64,000 nucleotides of DNA from Mesonia maritima. Lineage in GTDB: Bacteria; Bacteroidota; Bacteroidia; Flavobacteriales; Flavobacteriaceae. Both the position numbers and the translations under genes were made by a program. The DNA is taken from assembly GCF_042433895.1 (NCBI RefSeq), contig NZ_JBHLUA010000003.1, forward strand, positions 62,001 to 126,000, written 5' to 3'. The stretch's first letter is position 1. Every line of letters begins with the position of its first letter. Shown piece after piece: positions 1 through 9,178 of this stretch. The notes under the pieces are model-generated. The model was not told where the DNA came from. It saw nothing but the letters and a program-made list of their open reading frames with translations, and made no database searches.

Positions 1-2
1 TA

Positions 3-1682
3 AAAGTAATTCCGAAACGGGAAAAAGATCGGGTTTTTTCAGGTTTAATTTATATTGTTGAAGACGATTGGGAAATTTTTGGAGTCGATTTAACCACTAC
101 AGGAAGTGCTATTCAAGTGGCACCGATTGAAAAAATAACATTTCAACAAAACTTTACCTATTCTACAAAAGATGAATTATGGGTAAAACTTTCGCAAAAA
201 GTAGATTTTAGTTGGAAAATTTTCGGCATAAAAGGTAGCGGAAGATTTACCGCTGTCTATAGCGATTACGATTTTAATCCTGATTTTACAGAAGATAGTT
301 TTAGCCAAGAAATTTTAAGTTTTGCTGAAAATGCGAATAAAAAAGATTCGTTGTACTGGCAAAATATTCGTCCTATTCCGCTTACTTCAGAAGAAATTAA
401 TGATTATGTAAAAAAGGACAGTTTACAAGAAATTCGTTCTTCAAAAAAATATAAAGATTCGGTAGATCATAAACGGAATCGATTTGGCGTTGACGATATT
501 TTATTCGGCTATCATTGGGCAGATTCTTACCACGGTTTATCGTTCGATATTAGCGCGCCGGTAATGGGTGTTCAATACAATACCGTACAAGGTTGGAATT
601 TAACTTTAGATACTTATTTCAGAAAAGAGCAAGAAGAAAATGAAAAATATTGGGAGCTTTTCTCTTCTATGAATTACGGTTTAGCAGACGATCGCTACCG
701 AATGACCGGCGGTTTCAGAAAAAAATTCAATAATAATTCTCGCCCGTATTTTACTATTGAAGGCGGAATTGAAGCCAAGCAAATTAACGATACCGAACCA
801 ATTAGACCAATTGTAAATTCTGTAGCCACATTATTTTTTGATAAAAATTATTTAAAGCTTTACGACCGAACTTTTGTAGAAGCTTCTTATTCCGAAGAGC
901 TTTTTAACGGATTTCGTTTATATACGTCGGCAAGTTTTGAGCGCAGAAATCCGTTATTTAATGATGCTGAAATTATTGAAGATGAAGAAGCATTCACGTC
1001 TAATAATCCCTTAGAACCTAGAAATTTTAGTTCTGCCCCTTTTCAGGAACACAATATCGCTAAATTAAGTGTGACCGGAAGAATTAATTTCGATCAGAAA
1101 TATTACAATTATCCCGATGGGAAATATAATGTAAGTAATTCCGATTATCCTACTTTATACGCGAGTTATGAAAAAGGATTTGCCTCAACTATTGAAGAAT
1201 ATAATTTTGATCATGTTACATTAACCGCAATACAAGATTTAGATTTACAGAATAAAGGAAATTTTTCTTACATGCTAAAAGGTGGCGCGTTTTTTAATGC
1301 TGAAGAAATGGCTTTTGTTGATTACAAACATTTCAACGGAAACTTAACGCACGTAAAATTGAGCGACCAAATTTATCAATTTAACCTTCTTCCCTATTAT
1401 TCTGCGAGTACCAACGAAGAATACGGAGAATTACATGTAGAACATAATTTTCAAGGTTGGATTTTAGGAAAAATTCCGTTTATCAATAAATTGAATTTTA
1501 ACATGGTTGCCGGCGTAAACGCACTTTGGACCACAGGAAACAAACCTTATTCTGAATATTCCGTAGGAATGAGCAATATTGGTTTCGGAAAATTTCGTTT
1601 TCTGCGCATAGATTACGTCCGCGCTTACCAAGGAACTTGGCAAGACGACGGCGTAATGTTTGGAATTAGTATTGGGTTATAA
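3..1682 (+). CDS. DUF5686 family outer-membrane protein, C-terminal part (truncated by window edge)
   Basis: The reading frame is open from base 3, so the gene begins upstream of the window; a GTG at 117 is only an internal codon. The visible 559 residues are rich in alternating aromatic and polar strands and end in a terminal strand finishing GISIGL, typical of an outer-membrane beta-barrel. The stretch LYWQNIRPIPLTSEEI followed by a lysine-rich helix and an N-R-F segment matches what I know of DUF5686, whose full-length members are about 800 residues with an N-terminal carboxypeptidase-regulatory-like domain. That domain would lie outside the window. The function is unknown; an outer-membrane location is inferred. 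The 3' end overlaps the convergent OMP gene by six bases. Confidence 0.8.
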   Translation, partial: KVIPKREKDRVFSGLIYIVEDDWEIFGVDLTTTGSAIQVAPIEKITFQQNFTYSTKDELWVKLSQKVDFSWKIFGIKGSGRFTAVYSDYDFNPDFTEDSFSQEILSFAENANKKDSLYWQNIRPIPLTSEEINDYVKKDSLQEIRSSKKYKDSVDHKRNRFGVDDILFGYHWADSYHGLSFDISAPVMGVQYNTVQGWNLTLDTYFRKEQEENEKYWELFSSMNYGLADDRYRMTGGFRKKFNNNSRPYFTIEGGIEAKQINDTEPIRPIVNSVATLFFDKNYLKLYDRTFVEASYSEELFNGFRLYTSASFERRNPLFNDAEIIEDEEAFTSNNPLEPRNFSSAPFQEHNIAKLSVTGRINFDQKYYNYPDGKYNVSNSDYPTLYASYEKGFASTIEEYNFDHVTLTAIQDLDLQNKGNFSYMLKGGAFFNAEEMAFVDYKHFNGNLTHVKLSDQIYQFNLLPYYSASTNEEYGELHVEHNFQGWILGKIPFINKLNFNMVAGVNALWTTGNKPYSEYSVGMSNIGFGKFRFLRIDYVRAYQGTWQDDGVMFGISIGL

Positions 1683-2219
1683 AAATGAGTAGCCGATAGT
1701 TACGGAATAAAAAGCATTTTTTCCTTTAGTATTATCAGAAACATCGGTAAAACCTAGGTTATATCGTGCATCAAGTCGCAAACCAAATGCTAAATCGAGC
1801 CCAACGCCAAAAGCACCTGAAATATCAAAATCGTTAGTTTCTATCTGGTCTCCAATTTCATTAGCTTCAGGAAAATCATCATTTACCATAAACCCGAATT
1901 GTGGTCCGGCTTGTAAATTAAGTCCGCCAATTAAGTAATATTTTAAAACCACCGGAATATTTATATAATCAAGGTTTACCTTGTCAGCATCAAATTCAGA
2001 TCCTTGTTGCGAATAAAGCAAGTCTGCTTGAATTCCCCAAGAATCATTAAATTTTACACCAGCGAAAATTCCACCTTGAAATCCTGTTTTTCTGTCAGCA
2101 TTATCTACATCGCTTAACGTAGCAAAATTCGCTCCCGCTTTTATACCAAAATCTACTTCTTGTGCTTTTAAATTTCCCACAAAAAGCATAACTGTCACTA
2201 AAAAAATTAATTTTCTCAT
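1677..2219 (-). CDS. Outer-membrane beta-barrel protein (porin family, OMP_b-brl type)
   Basis: A 180-residue protein with a clear signal peptide (residues 1-19, MRKLIFLVTVMLFVGNLKA, cleavage before Q). The rest is alternating beta-strands with Gly and aromatic residues: KAGANFATLSD, GGIFAGVKF, GIQADLLYSQQG, LKYYLIGGLNLQAGPQFG, and a last strand FYSVTIGYSFL ending in the aromatic residue expected at a barrel C-terminus. This pattern and length fit the small 8-stranded barrels common in Bacteroidota (PF13568-like). The ligand and role cannot be told from sequence. It stands alone on the minus strand, converging on the DUF5686 gene. Confidence 0.85.
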   Translation of the reverse strand: MRKLIFLVTVMLFVGNLKAQEVDFGIKAGANFATLSDVDNADRKTGFQGGIFAGVKFNDSWGIQADLLYSQQGSEFDADKVNLDYINIPVVLKYYLIGGLNLQAGPQFGFMVNDDFPEANEIGDQIETNDFDISGAFGVGLDLAFGLRLDARYNLGFTDVSDNTKGKNAFYSVTIGYSFL

Positions 2220-2266
2220 AATAAGTTGTGTTTAGTTTTTAATAGTTAAAAAAAATTGAATAATTG

Positions 2267-2938
2267 CTAGTTTTTATCTTCTAATAAAGGAACGAATCTA
2301 AATTCGCCATATTCTTTTTTCTCAAATTCTTTAGCAGATTTTCGAGTAAAAAGGTACATTGTTTGGTTTTCAATTCCTACAGGAATTACCATTTTTCCTC
2401 CAATTTTTAATTGACTCAATAATGGTTTCGGAACAAATGGCGCGCCGGCGGTTACTATTATTTTATCGTAATCTTTATAACTTGGTAAGCCTTTGTAACC
2501 ATCACCAAAACTTAGAAATTTCGGTCGGTAACCCAATTCATTTAAAAAGCGTTTTGTTTTTCTATATAATTCCTGCTGACGCTCGATACTATAAACTTTT
2601 GCTCCTAATTCGCATAAAACCGCGGTTTGATAGCCACTTCCCGTGCCAATTTCCAACACTTTTTCTCCTGGACTAATTGCCAATAATTGAGTTTGAAAAG
2701 CTACCGTAAACGGTTGTGAAATAGTTTGGTCTGCGGCAATAGGAAAAGCTTTATCTTGATAAGCGTGATCTTCAAAACTGCTGTCCATAAAAAGATGACG
2801 CGGAATTTTACCAATAGCAGCTAAAACTTTTTCATCGGTAATTCCTTTTTCTTTAATGGTTTCAACTAGTTGTTTCCGTTTTCCTTGTTGTCTAAATGAA
2901 TCTTTCAAGCTTTCAAATTTTAATGTAAAATTAGCCAA
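2267..2938 (-). CDS. pcm: Protein-L-isoaspartate O-methyltransferase
   Basis: This cytoplasmic SAM-dependent enzyme methylates L-isoaspartyl residues in aged proteins to start their repair. The family's substrate loop is visible as AADQTISQPFTVAFQTQLL (about residues 68-86), followed by the SAM-binding motif VLEIGTGSGYQTAVL and the later motif GGKMVIPVG. The length, 223 residues, is about usual. No ATG is available near the N-terminus: the longest frame starts at TTG 2938, and a second TTG at 2908 would give a protein beginning KDSFRQQGKRKQ, close to where I remember flavobacterial homologues beginning. Both starts are weak choices. The gene is divergent from the Gfo/Idh/MocA gene. Confidence 0.9.
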   Translation of the reverse strand: MANFTLKFESLKDSFRQQGKRKQLVETIKEKGITDEKVLAAIGKIPRHLFMDSSFEDHAYQDKAFPIAADQTISQPFTVAFQTQLLAISPGEKVLEIGTGSGYQTAVLCELGAKVYSIERQQELYRKTKRFLNELGYRPKFLSFGDGYKGLPSYKDYDKIIVTAGAPFVPKPLLSQLKIGGKMVIPVGIENQTMYLFTRKSAKEFEKKEYGEFRFVPLLEDKN

Positions 2939-3112
2939 AATTCAACTAAAATCTTACGTGATTTAGCTGAAATAAGAGAAGAATCCGTTTAAAAATTTCT
3001 AAATAATTCATGCCGAATTTATTAAAGAGAGATTAAAAATATGCTAAATTATTGAAAACGGAATTTAACCCTTATTTCTAAAAAATTAATATTAATTTCC
3101 TAAAAGAAATAG

Positions 3113-3120
3113 TATTTTTG
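3113..3120 (+). promoter_or_regulatory. Candidate -7 promoter box (TATTTTTG) for the 3.1-10.1 kb gene run
   Basis: TATTTTTG matches the Bacteroidota -7 consensus TAnnTTTG exactly and lies 19 bases before the ATG at 3140. No clear TTG -33 element is seen at the usual 17-21 base spacing. It is the best candidate for driving the oxidoreductase gene and probably several genes behind it. Confidence 0.5.
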
Positions 3121-3139
3121 TGGGAAATACTTAAGAAAT

Positions 3140-4105
3140 ATGCTGAAAGTAGGAGTTTTAGGCGCGGGACATTTAGGGAAAATTCACTTGCGCTTATTAA
3201 ATGAATCTGAAAAATATGAATTAATCGGTTTCTACGATGCCAACGAAAAATATGCTGAAGAAGTCGCTTCCGAATTTAATTACAAACGTTTTAAAAGCGT
3301 AAAAGAATTAATTAACGCCGTAGATGTGGTCGATATTGTAACTCCTACACTATCGCATTTTAATGTTGCTGTTCAAGCAATTGAAGCCGGAAAACATTTA
3401 TTCATAGAAAAGCCAATCACCAATACGGTTGAAGAAGCTGAAGAACTTACCCGTTTACTGCAAGAAAAAGGCGTAAAAGGTCAAGTAGGTCACGTAGAGC
3501 GGTTTAATCCTGCATTTCAAGCGGTGGTTCCAAAAATCGAAAACCCGATGTTTATCGAAGCGCATCGTTTAGCGGAATTTAATCCAAGAGGAACAGATGT
3601 TCCCGTTGTGCTGGATTTAATGATACACGATATCGACGCGGTTTTAAGCGTTGTAAAATCGAAAGTAAAAAAAGTAAATGCAAGTGGCGTTTCCGTAATT
3701 AGCGACACGCCAGATATTGCGAATGCCCGAATAGAATTCGAAAACGGCTGTGTTGCCAATTTAACGGCAAGCCGAATTTCGTTAAAGCAAATGCGAAAGG
3801 CACGATTTTTTCAGCGTGATGCATATATTTCAGTAGATTTTCTAGAGAAAAAATGCGAAGTAGTAAAAATGAAAAATGCGCCACAAGAACCTGATGAATT
3901 TGCAATGATTTTGCAAAATGCTGAAGGGGACAAAAAGCAAATTTATTTTGACAATCCAGAAGTTTCGCCTAATAATGCTATTTTAGAAGAATTAGAAACT
4001 TTTGCAGATGCAATAATTAATAATACAAAAACAAGAGTAACTTTTGAAGAAGCTACAGAAGCTTTAAAAGTGGCGAAAGCCGTGATCAAAAGTTTCGAAC
4101 AATAA
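3140..4105 (+). CDS. Gfo/Idh/MocA family NAD(P)-dependent oxidoreductase
   Basis: A 321-residue cytoplasmic dehydrogenase. The N-terminal Rossmann fold is plain: VGVLGAGHLGKIHLRLL (GxGxxG at residues 7-12) and an acidic end to beta2 (GFYDAN). The family's EKP motif is present in HLFIEKPITNTVEEAEEL, with the C-terminal alpha/beta domain following (GHVERFNPAF, then LDLMIHDIDAVLSV, whose HDID contributes the catalytic His region). The sugar or cyclitol substrate cannot be assigned. It is the first gene of a tightly packed plus-strand series; 18 bases separate it from the next gene. ATG start, preceded by an A-rich leader. Confidence 0.9.
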   Translation: MLKVGVLGAGHLGKIHLRLLNESEKYELIGFYDANEKYAEEVASEFNYKRFKSVKELINAVDVVDIVTPTLSHFNVAVQAIEAGKHLFIEKPITNTVEEAEELTRLLQEKGVKGQVGHVERFNPAFQAVVPKIENPMFIEAHRLAEFNPRGTDVPVVLDLMIHDIDAVLSVVKSKVKKVNASGVSVISDTPDIANARIEFENGCVANLTASRISLKQMRKARFFQRDAYISVDFLEKKCEVVKMKNAPQEPDEFAMILQNAEGDKKQIYFDNPEVSPNNAILEELETFADAIINNTKTRVTFEEATEALKVAKAVIKSFEQ

Positions 4106-4123
4106 AAATAAAACTAATATTTC

Positions 4124-5011
4124 ATGAAAAACATTGCTGTAATTGGAGCCGGAACAATGGGAAATGGTATCGCACATACTTTTGCCCAATTCGGTTACAA
4201 AGTAAAATTAATCGATATTTCAGAAGAAAATCTTTCTAGAGGAATTGCAACCATCACTAAAAATTTAGACAGAATGGTCGCAAAAGAAAAGATTTCTGAA
4301 GAAGAAAAAAAACAAACCTTAGAAAACATTACCGTTTATACTTCAATTGAAGAAGGTGTAGAATATGCTGGTTTAGTAGTAGAAGCTGCTACTGAAAATG
4401 AAAAAATAAAACTAGATATTTTTAGAGAATTAGATGAAGCTTGTCCAGAAGAAACTATTCTTGCTTCTAATACCAGTTCTATTTCTATTACAAAAATTGC
4501 TTCGGTTACGAAAAGACCAGAAAAAGTTATCGGAATGCATTTTATGAATCCGGTTCCGATTATGAAATTGGTAGAAATTATTAGAGGTTACAATACTTCA
4601 GATGAAGTTACTGAAACCATTATGGAGCTTTCAAAAAACTTGAAAAAAGTTCCTACCGAAGTAAACGATTATCCTGGTTTTGTGGCTAACAGAATTTTAA
4701 TGCCAATGCTAAATGAAGCTATTGAAACGCTTTATAATAATGTAGCCGGCGTTGAAGAAATTGATACCGTAATGAAATTAGGAATGGCTCACCCGATGGG
4801 ACCTTTACAATTAGCAGATTTTATTGGTCTAGATGTTTGCCTTTCTATTTTAGAGGTAATGTACGACGGATTTAAAAATCCAAAATACGCACCTTGCCCA
4901 TTACTTGTAAATATGGTTAGAGCTGGAAAAACCGGTGTAAAATCAGGAGAAGGTTTCTACGATTACAGTCAAAGTAAAAAAGCTGAAAAAGTAGCTGAAC
5001 AGTTTATATAA
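4124..5011 (+). CDS. 3-hydroxybutyryl-CoA dehydrogenase family protein
   Basis: This enzyme oxidises or reduces the 3-hydroxyl of short acyl-CoAs using NAD(P). The 295 residues contain the Rossmann motif IGAGTMGNGIAHTFAQFGYKVKLIDIS at the N-terminus, the conserved block ASNTSSISITKIASVTKRPEKVIGMHFMNPVP (the catalytic His is in GMHFMNP), and the C-terminal helical domain with NDYPGFVANRILMPMLNEA and MAHPMGPLQLADFIGLDV. These are characteristic of the single-domain Hbd/PaaH type, not the fused FadB type. It lies eight bases before the DUF1015 gene and so is probably cotranscribed. The pathway (butyrate-like or fatty/aromatic acid degradation) is not revealed by the neighbours. Confidence 0.92.
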   Translation: MKNIAVIGAGTMGNGIAHTFAQFGYKVKLIDISEENLSRGIATITKNLDRMVAKEKISEEEKKQTLENITVYTSIEEGVEYAGLVVEAATENEKIKLDIFRELDEACPEETILASNTSSISITKIASVTKRPEKVIGMHFMNPVPIMKLVEIIRGYNTSDEVTETIMELSKNLKKVPTEVNDYPGFVANRILMPMLNEAIETLYNNVAGVEEIDTVMKLGMAHPMGPLQLADFIGLDVCLSILEVMYDGFKNPKYAPCPLLVNMVRAGKTGVKSGEGFYDYSQSKKAEKVAEQFI

Positions 5012-5019
5012 ATTATTTT

Positions 5020-6258
5020 ATGCCAAACATAGTTCCCTTTCGAGCCGTTCGACCCACGCGAGATAAAGTAAGTTTAATTGCTGCTCGCTCTTACCAAAGT
5101 TATACACAAGCCGAAAGGGAAGCGCGTTTGGATAACAATCCGTTTTCATTTCTTCATATTGTAAATCCTGGGTATAAATACCACAAAGAAATTTCGGGTC
5201 AAGAGCGATTTAAATTGGTGAAGAATCGTTATCAAGAATTTCGCGAAGACGGTATTTTTATCAAAGAAGAAAAACCTTGCTATTATGTCTATCGAATTAT
5301 AAACCGTGACGGAGAAATGTTCACCGGAATTATAGCCGCAGCAAGTGTAGAAGATTATGAAAAAAACACCATAAAACGTCACGAAGATACCATTGCGTAT
5401 CGCGAAAATACCTTTAAAGATTACCTAAAAATTGTAGGTTTTAATGCAGAACCGGTTTTATTAACGCACGCCGACGATTCTATTTTATCTGAAATAATTG
5501 CGAAAGTAACTAAAACACGTGCAGAATATGAGTTTACCACAACGTTTAGAGATACGCATTATTTATGGAAAGTAAATGACGCCGATAACGTCGAAAAAAT
5601 TAAAGCACAATATGCCGGAATTTCTAAAATGTATATTGCCGACGGTCATCATCGCTCGGCTTCATCTTATTTATTGGCACAAGATTTAAAAGAGCAGAAT
5701 AAAAAACACAATGGAACCGAAGCGTATAATTATTTCATGAGTTTTATTATTCCTGAAAGCGATTTACGAATACACGAATTTAATCGGTTAGTTCGTGATT
5801 TAAATAACCTATCGAAAGAAGAATTTCTTATTCAACTCGATGCAGTTTTCAGAATAGAAAATCGCGGATTAGAATATCACAAACCTAAAGAAAAACATCA
5901 TTTTAGCATGTATTTAGATGGCGAATTTTATTCGCTTCACCTTAGAAAATCTGCTTATAAATTTACCGATGCGCTTTCTAAACTTGACGCACAAATATTG
6001 TACGCCACAGTTTTAGAACCAATTTTAGGAATATCAGACTTAAGAAATGATAATAGAATAGATTATTCTGAAGGAAAAAACGGAATGACTTACGTAAAAG
6101 GCGTTGTAGATAGCGGCGAATTTAAAGTCGGTTTCGGAATGCTTCCCGTAAGTGTAGAAGAAATGAAACAAATTTCTGAAGAAGGTTTAACAATGCCGCC
6201 AAAATCTACCTACATTCAACCTAAATTAAGAAGTGGCGTTACCATTTACGAATTTTAA
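5020..6258 (+). CDS. DUF1015 family protein
   Basis: The 412-residue protein begins PNIVPFRAVRPTRDKVSLIAARSY, the typical opening of DUF1015 proteins, and holds their most conserved motif, IADGHHRSASSYLLA, around residues 205-220. No signal peptide or membrane segment is present, so it is probably cytoplasmic. The molecular function of DUF1015 is not established as far as I know; the His-His-Arg motif suggests ligand or metal binding, which is inference. It sits inside a likely operon, eight bases after the hydroxyacyl-CoA dehydrogenase and 12 before yggS. Confidence 0.9.
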   Translation: MPNIVPFRAVRPTRDKVSLIAARSYQSYTQAEREARLDNNPFSFLHIVNPGYKYHKEISGQERFKLVKNRYQEFREDGIFIKEEKPCYYVYRIINRDGEMFTGIIAAASVEDYEKNTIKRHEDTIAYRENTFKDYLKIVGFNAEPVLLTHADDSILSEIIAKVTKTRAEYEFTTTFRDTHYLWKVNDADNVEKIKAQYAGISKMYIADGHHRSASSYLLAQDLKEQNKKHNGTEAYNYFMSFIIPESDLRIHEFNRLVRDLNNLSKEEFLIQLDAVFRIENRGLEYHKPKEKHHFSMYLDGEFYSLHLRKSAYKFTDALSKLDAQILYATVLEPILGISDLRNDNRIDYSEGKNGMTYVKGVVDSGEFKVGFGMLPVSVEEMKQISEEGLTMPPKSTYIQPKLRSGVTIYEF

Positions 6259-6270
6259 AAAAATAGCGAT

Positions 6271-6924
6271 ATGTCTATTGCTGAAAATATAAAAAAATAT
6301 ACTGAAGAAATTTCTCCTCAAGCAACCCTTGTAGCAGTTTCTAAAACCAAACCGAACGAAGATATTCTGGAAGCTTACGAAGCCGGGCAACATGTATTTG
6401 GGGAAAACAAAATTCAGGAAATGACCGATAAATATGAAGCTTTACCAAAAGATATAGAATGGCATATGATTGGTCACGTGCAAACCAACAAAGTAAAATA
6501 TATGGCTTCGTATGTTAGTTTGGTTCACGCAGTTCATAAACTGAAACTTTTAAAAGAAATTAATAAACGAGCCAAACAAGAAGATCGTGTAATTGAATGT
6601 TTACTGCAGCTAAAAATCGCAGAAGAAGATTCAAAATACGGAATGGAAGGAACTGAAGCTGAAAAAATATTAACTTCTGAAGCTTATTCTGCTATGGAAA
6701 ATGTGAAAATTGTCGGTCTTATGGGAATGGCGACTTTTACAGAAAATGAAGCTCAAATTGAACAAGAATTTGAATTCCTAAAAAAACAATACGATAAATT
6801 AGCTGAAAAACATCAGTTTAAATATTTATCAATGGGAATGAGTGGCGACTATAAATTGGCGCTAAAACACGGCAGTAATATGATTAGAATAGGAAGCTCA
6901 ATTTTTGGAGAACGTAATTATTAA
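6271..6924 (+). CDS. YggS/PLPBP family pyridoxal-phosphate-binding protein
   Basis: A 217-residue PLP homeostasis protein with the single-domain alanine-racemase-like fold. The PLP lysine lies in TLVAVSKTKP (K26), followed by GQHVFGENKIQEM, WHMIGHVQTNKVKY and the phosphate-binding C-terminal part LSMGMSGDYKLALKHGSNMIRIGSSIFGER, all hallmarks of the family. Length is a little shorter than the usual 225-235. Members have no catalytic turnover of their own in most studies and act in vitamin B6 and amino-acid balance. It follows DUF1015 by 12 bases and precedes the nuclease gene by nine. Confidence 0.93.
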   Translation: MSIAENIKKYTEEISPQATLVAVSKTKPNEDILEAYEAGQHVFGENKIQEMTDKYEALPKDIEWHMIGHVQTNKVKYMASYVSLVHAVHKLKLLKEINKRAKQEDRVIECLLQLKIAEEDSKYGMEGTEAEKILTSEAYSAMENVKIVGLMGMATFTENEAQIEQEFEFLKKQYDKLAEKHQFKYLSMGMSGDYKLALKHGSNMIRIGSSIFGERNY

Positions 6925-6933
6925 ATAGATTTT

Positions 6934-8295
6934 TTGTACGCGATACTCGATATAGAAACTACTGGCGGAAAGTATAATGAAGAAGGCATTACCGAAATCG
7001 CTATCTACAAATTCGATGGGCAAGAAATTATAGATCAATTTATTAGCTTAATTAATCCGGAGCGACCCATTCAACCATTTGTGATAAAACTTACCGGAAT
7101 TAATAATGAAATGTTGCGCAACGCTCCAAAGTTTTATGAAGTTGCCAAACGAATTATAGAAATTACTGAAGATTGCGTACTTGTTGCTCATAATGCAAAA
7201 TTTGACTATAGAATTTTACGAACTGAATATCGCCGCTTAGGTTACGATTATCATCGAAAATCGCTTTGTACGGTAGAACTTTCAAAAAAACTAATTCCGA
7301 ATATGCCTTCGTATAGTTTGGGGAAATTAGTGAAAAACTTAGGAATTCCGTTAACCGACAGACATCGCGCAAGTGGCGACGCACTTGCTACGGTAAAACT
7401 TTTCAAACTTTTATTAAATAAAGATATTCACAAAGAAATTGTGACTCGTTCGGTTAGAAGCAATCCCAAAATTCAAATTGACACAAAATTAATAAGAATT
7501 ATTGATGAACTTCCTGCTATTACTGGAGTTTATTATATGCATAACGAGGAAGGAGACGTTATTTATATCGGCAAAAGTAAAAACATAAAAAAAAGAATTA
7601 ATCAACATTTTACGAATACAAATCATAAATCAAAAAAAATTCAATCTGAAGTTTCTATCGTTACTTACGAAGCGAGCGGAAATGAGCTCTTAGCATTGCT
7701 GAAAGAAAACGAAGAAATCAAAAAAAATAAACCCAAATATAATCGTGCTTTAAAAAAAGATATTTTCTCACACGCGCTTTATAAAGAAAAAAATAAAGAA
7801 GGATATCTTCAATTAAAAATTGGTAAAGCAGATCCTGATAAAAAAAATATCATCACTTTCACCAATTTAGCACAAGCAAAAAGTAGTTTAGAAAAAATTG
7901 TTGAAGAATTTGGCTTATGCGAAAAATTAACCGGTTTACACAAAACAAGCGGAAGTTGTTTTAATTACAGCATAAAAAAATGCGAAGGCGCTTGTGTTGG
8001 TTTAGAAAGTGCAGAAAGTTATAACCAAAAAGTGCAAAAAGTAATCGATAAATATAGTTATGAAAATAAAAATATGCTCATTATCGATCGCGGTCGTGAA
8101 GTCGATGAAAAAAGTGTTTTATTAATTGAAGACGGCGATTTTCAAGGAATGGGTTATTTCAATTTAAATTTTCAAGTGACCAATATCGAGATTATTAAAA
8201 ATATTATTACCCCAATGCAAAATAATCGCGATACGCAGCATATTATTCAAAGTTACCTTCGGAAAAGAAAACCACTAAAAATCCTTGAGTTTTAA
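6934..8295 (+). CDS. DnaQ-like 3'-5' exonuclease fused to GIY-YIG nuclease domain
   Basis: Two nuclease domains are joined in 453 residues. The N-terminal DEDDh exonuclease shows D6-I-E8 in LDIETTGG, the middle Asp in VAHNAKFDYRIL, and H144 and D149 in DRHRASGDALAT. From about residue 195 a GIY-YIG domain begins, G198-V-Y-Y...Y211-I-G213-K, with R221 in the following helix and the catalytic-type Glu in LLALLKENEEIKKNKPKYN, as in UvrC and Cho. Such fusions are known in bacteria and probably act in DNA repair. The start is TTG at 6934, chosen because the beta1 strand of the exonuclease begins immediately and no ATG is available upstream. It lies nine bases after yggS. Confidence 0.88.
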   Translation: MYAILDIETTGGKYNEEGITEIAIYKFDGQEIIDQFISLINPERPIQPFVIKLTGINNEMLRNAPKFYEVAKRIIEITEDCVLVAHNAKFDYRILRTEYRRLGYDYHRKSLCTVELSKKLIPNMPSYSLGKLVKNLGIPLTDRHRASGDALATVKLFKLLLNKDIHKEIVTRSVRSNPKIQIDTKLIRIIDELPAITGVYYMHNEEGDVIYIGKSKNIKKRINQHFTNTNHKSKKIQSEVSIVTYEASGNELLALLKENEEIKKNKPKYNRALKKDIFSHALYKEKNKEGYLQLKIGKADPDKKNIITFTNLAQAKSSLEKIVEEFGLCEKLTGLHKTSGSCFNYSIKKCEGACVGLESAESYNQKVQKVIDKYSYENKNMLIIDRGREVDEKSVLLIEDGDFQGMGYFNLNFQVTNIEIIKNIITPMQNNRDTQHIIQSYLRKRKPLKILEF

Positions 8296-8350
8296 AAATT
8301 GAAGTTTATCAACAAATTTCTATTTTTACAATTCACCAAATAATATTCGG

Positions 8351-9178
8351 TTGAAACAATCACAAACAAAAGAACCAAACTGGAGAGAAAAACTTCATGA
8401 AATAATTTATGAAGCCGATACACCTGCGGGAAAAGCTTTTGATATTGTTTTACTTATCGTCATTGTACTCAGCATCATTTTTGTAATGATTGAAAGTATA
8501 AAAGGCTTAGACCAGTGGATTTATGATTTACTTTTTTATGCTGAATGGGTTGTTACCATTTTATTTACACTTGAATATGTGGCCAGAATTGTGGTTATAA
8601 GAAAACCCACCCGCTATATTTTTAGTTTTTATGGAATTATAGATTTGCTCTCTACTATTCCACTTTATTTATCAATGTTTATAACCGGAGGTGCAGCCTT
8701 ATTTACAATTCGAGCGTTACGTTTATTACGAATTTTCAGAATACTAAAAATCAACCGATATATTGGTGAAGGAAATAAATTGATGGTTGCTTTACGCGAT
8801 AGTCGAGCCAAAATTCTGGTTTTTCTCTTTGCGGTAGTCGTTCTCTCACTCATTTTCGGGACGGTAATGTATATTGTTGAAGGTGCAGAAAGCGGTTTCA
8901 CCAGTATTCCCATTAGTGTTTATTGGTGTATTGTAACATTGACTACAGTTGGTTTTGGCGATATTCATCCGGTAACGCCACTCGGGCAATTTATCGCCGC
9001 GGTTATTATGATTATGGGTTACGGAATTATTGCAGTTCCCACAGGAATTGTAAGTGCCGAATATTCTAAAATTAGCCGAAAAGAAATTTTGAATAATACC
9101 CAATCTTGCTATAATTGCAACGAAAAACAGCATTTCAACAAAGCAAATTTTTGTCATAAATGCGGATATAAACTCTAA
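8351..9178 (+). CDS. Voltage-gated potassium channel (Kv-type ion transporter) with C-terminal zinc ribbon
   Basis: A 275-residue inner-membrane channel subunit with six hydrophobic segments. The S4 voltage sensor carries Arg/Lys every third or fourth residue (IRALRLLRIFRILKINR, residues 120-136). The pore has the K+ selectivity filter TLTTVGFGD (T198 to D204), followed by S6. After S6 come about 40 residues holding two CxxC pairs, C253-YN-C256 and C268-HK-C271-G, which look like a short zinc ribbon. The start is a TTG at 8351, fitting the conserved helix before S1. Its stop codon overlaps the miaA start by one base (TAATG), implying translational coupling. A K+ specificity is inferred from the filter. 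Confidence 0.9.
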   Translation: MKQSQTKEPNWREKLHEIIYEADTPAGKAFDIVLLIVIVLSIIFVMIESIKGLDQWIYDLLFYAEWVVTILFTLEYVARIVVIRKPTRYIFSFYGIIDLLSTIPLYLSMFITGGAALFTIRALRLLRIFRILKINRYIGEGNKLMVALRDSRAKILVFLFAVVVLSLIFGTVMYIVEGAESGFTSIPISVYWCIVTLTTVGFGDIHPVTPLGQFIAAVIMIMGYGIIAVPTGIVSAEYSKISRKEILNNTQSCYNCNEKQHFNKANFCHKCGYKL

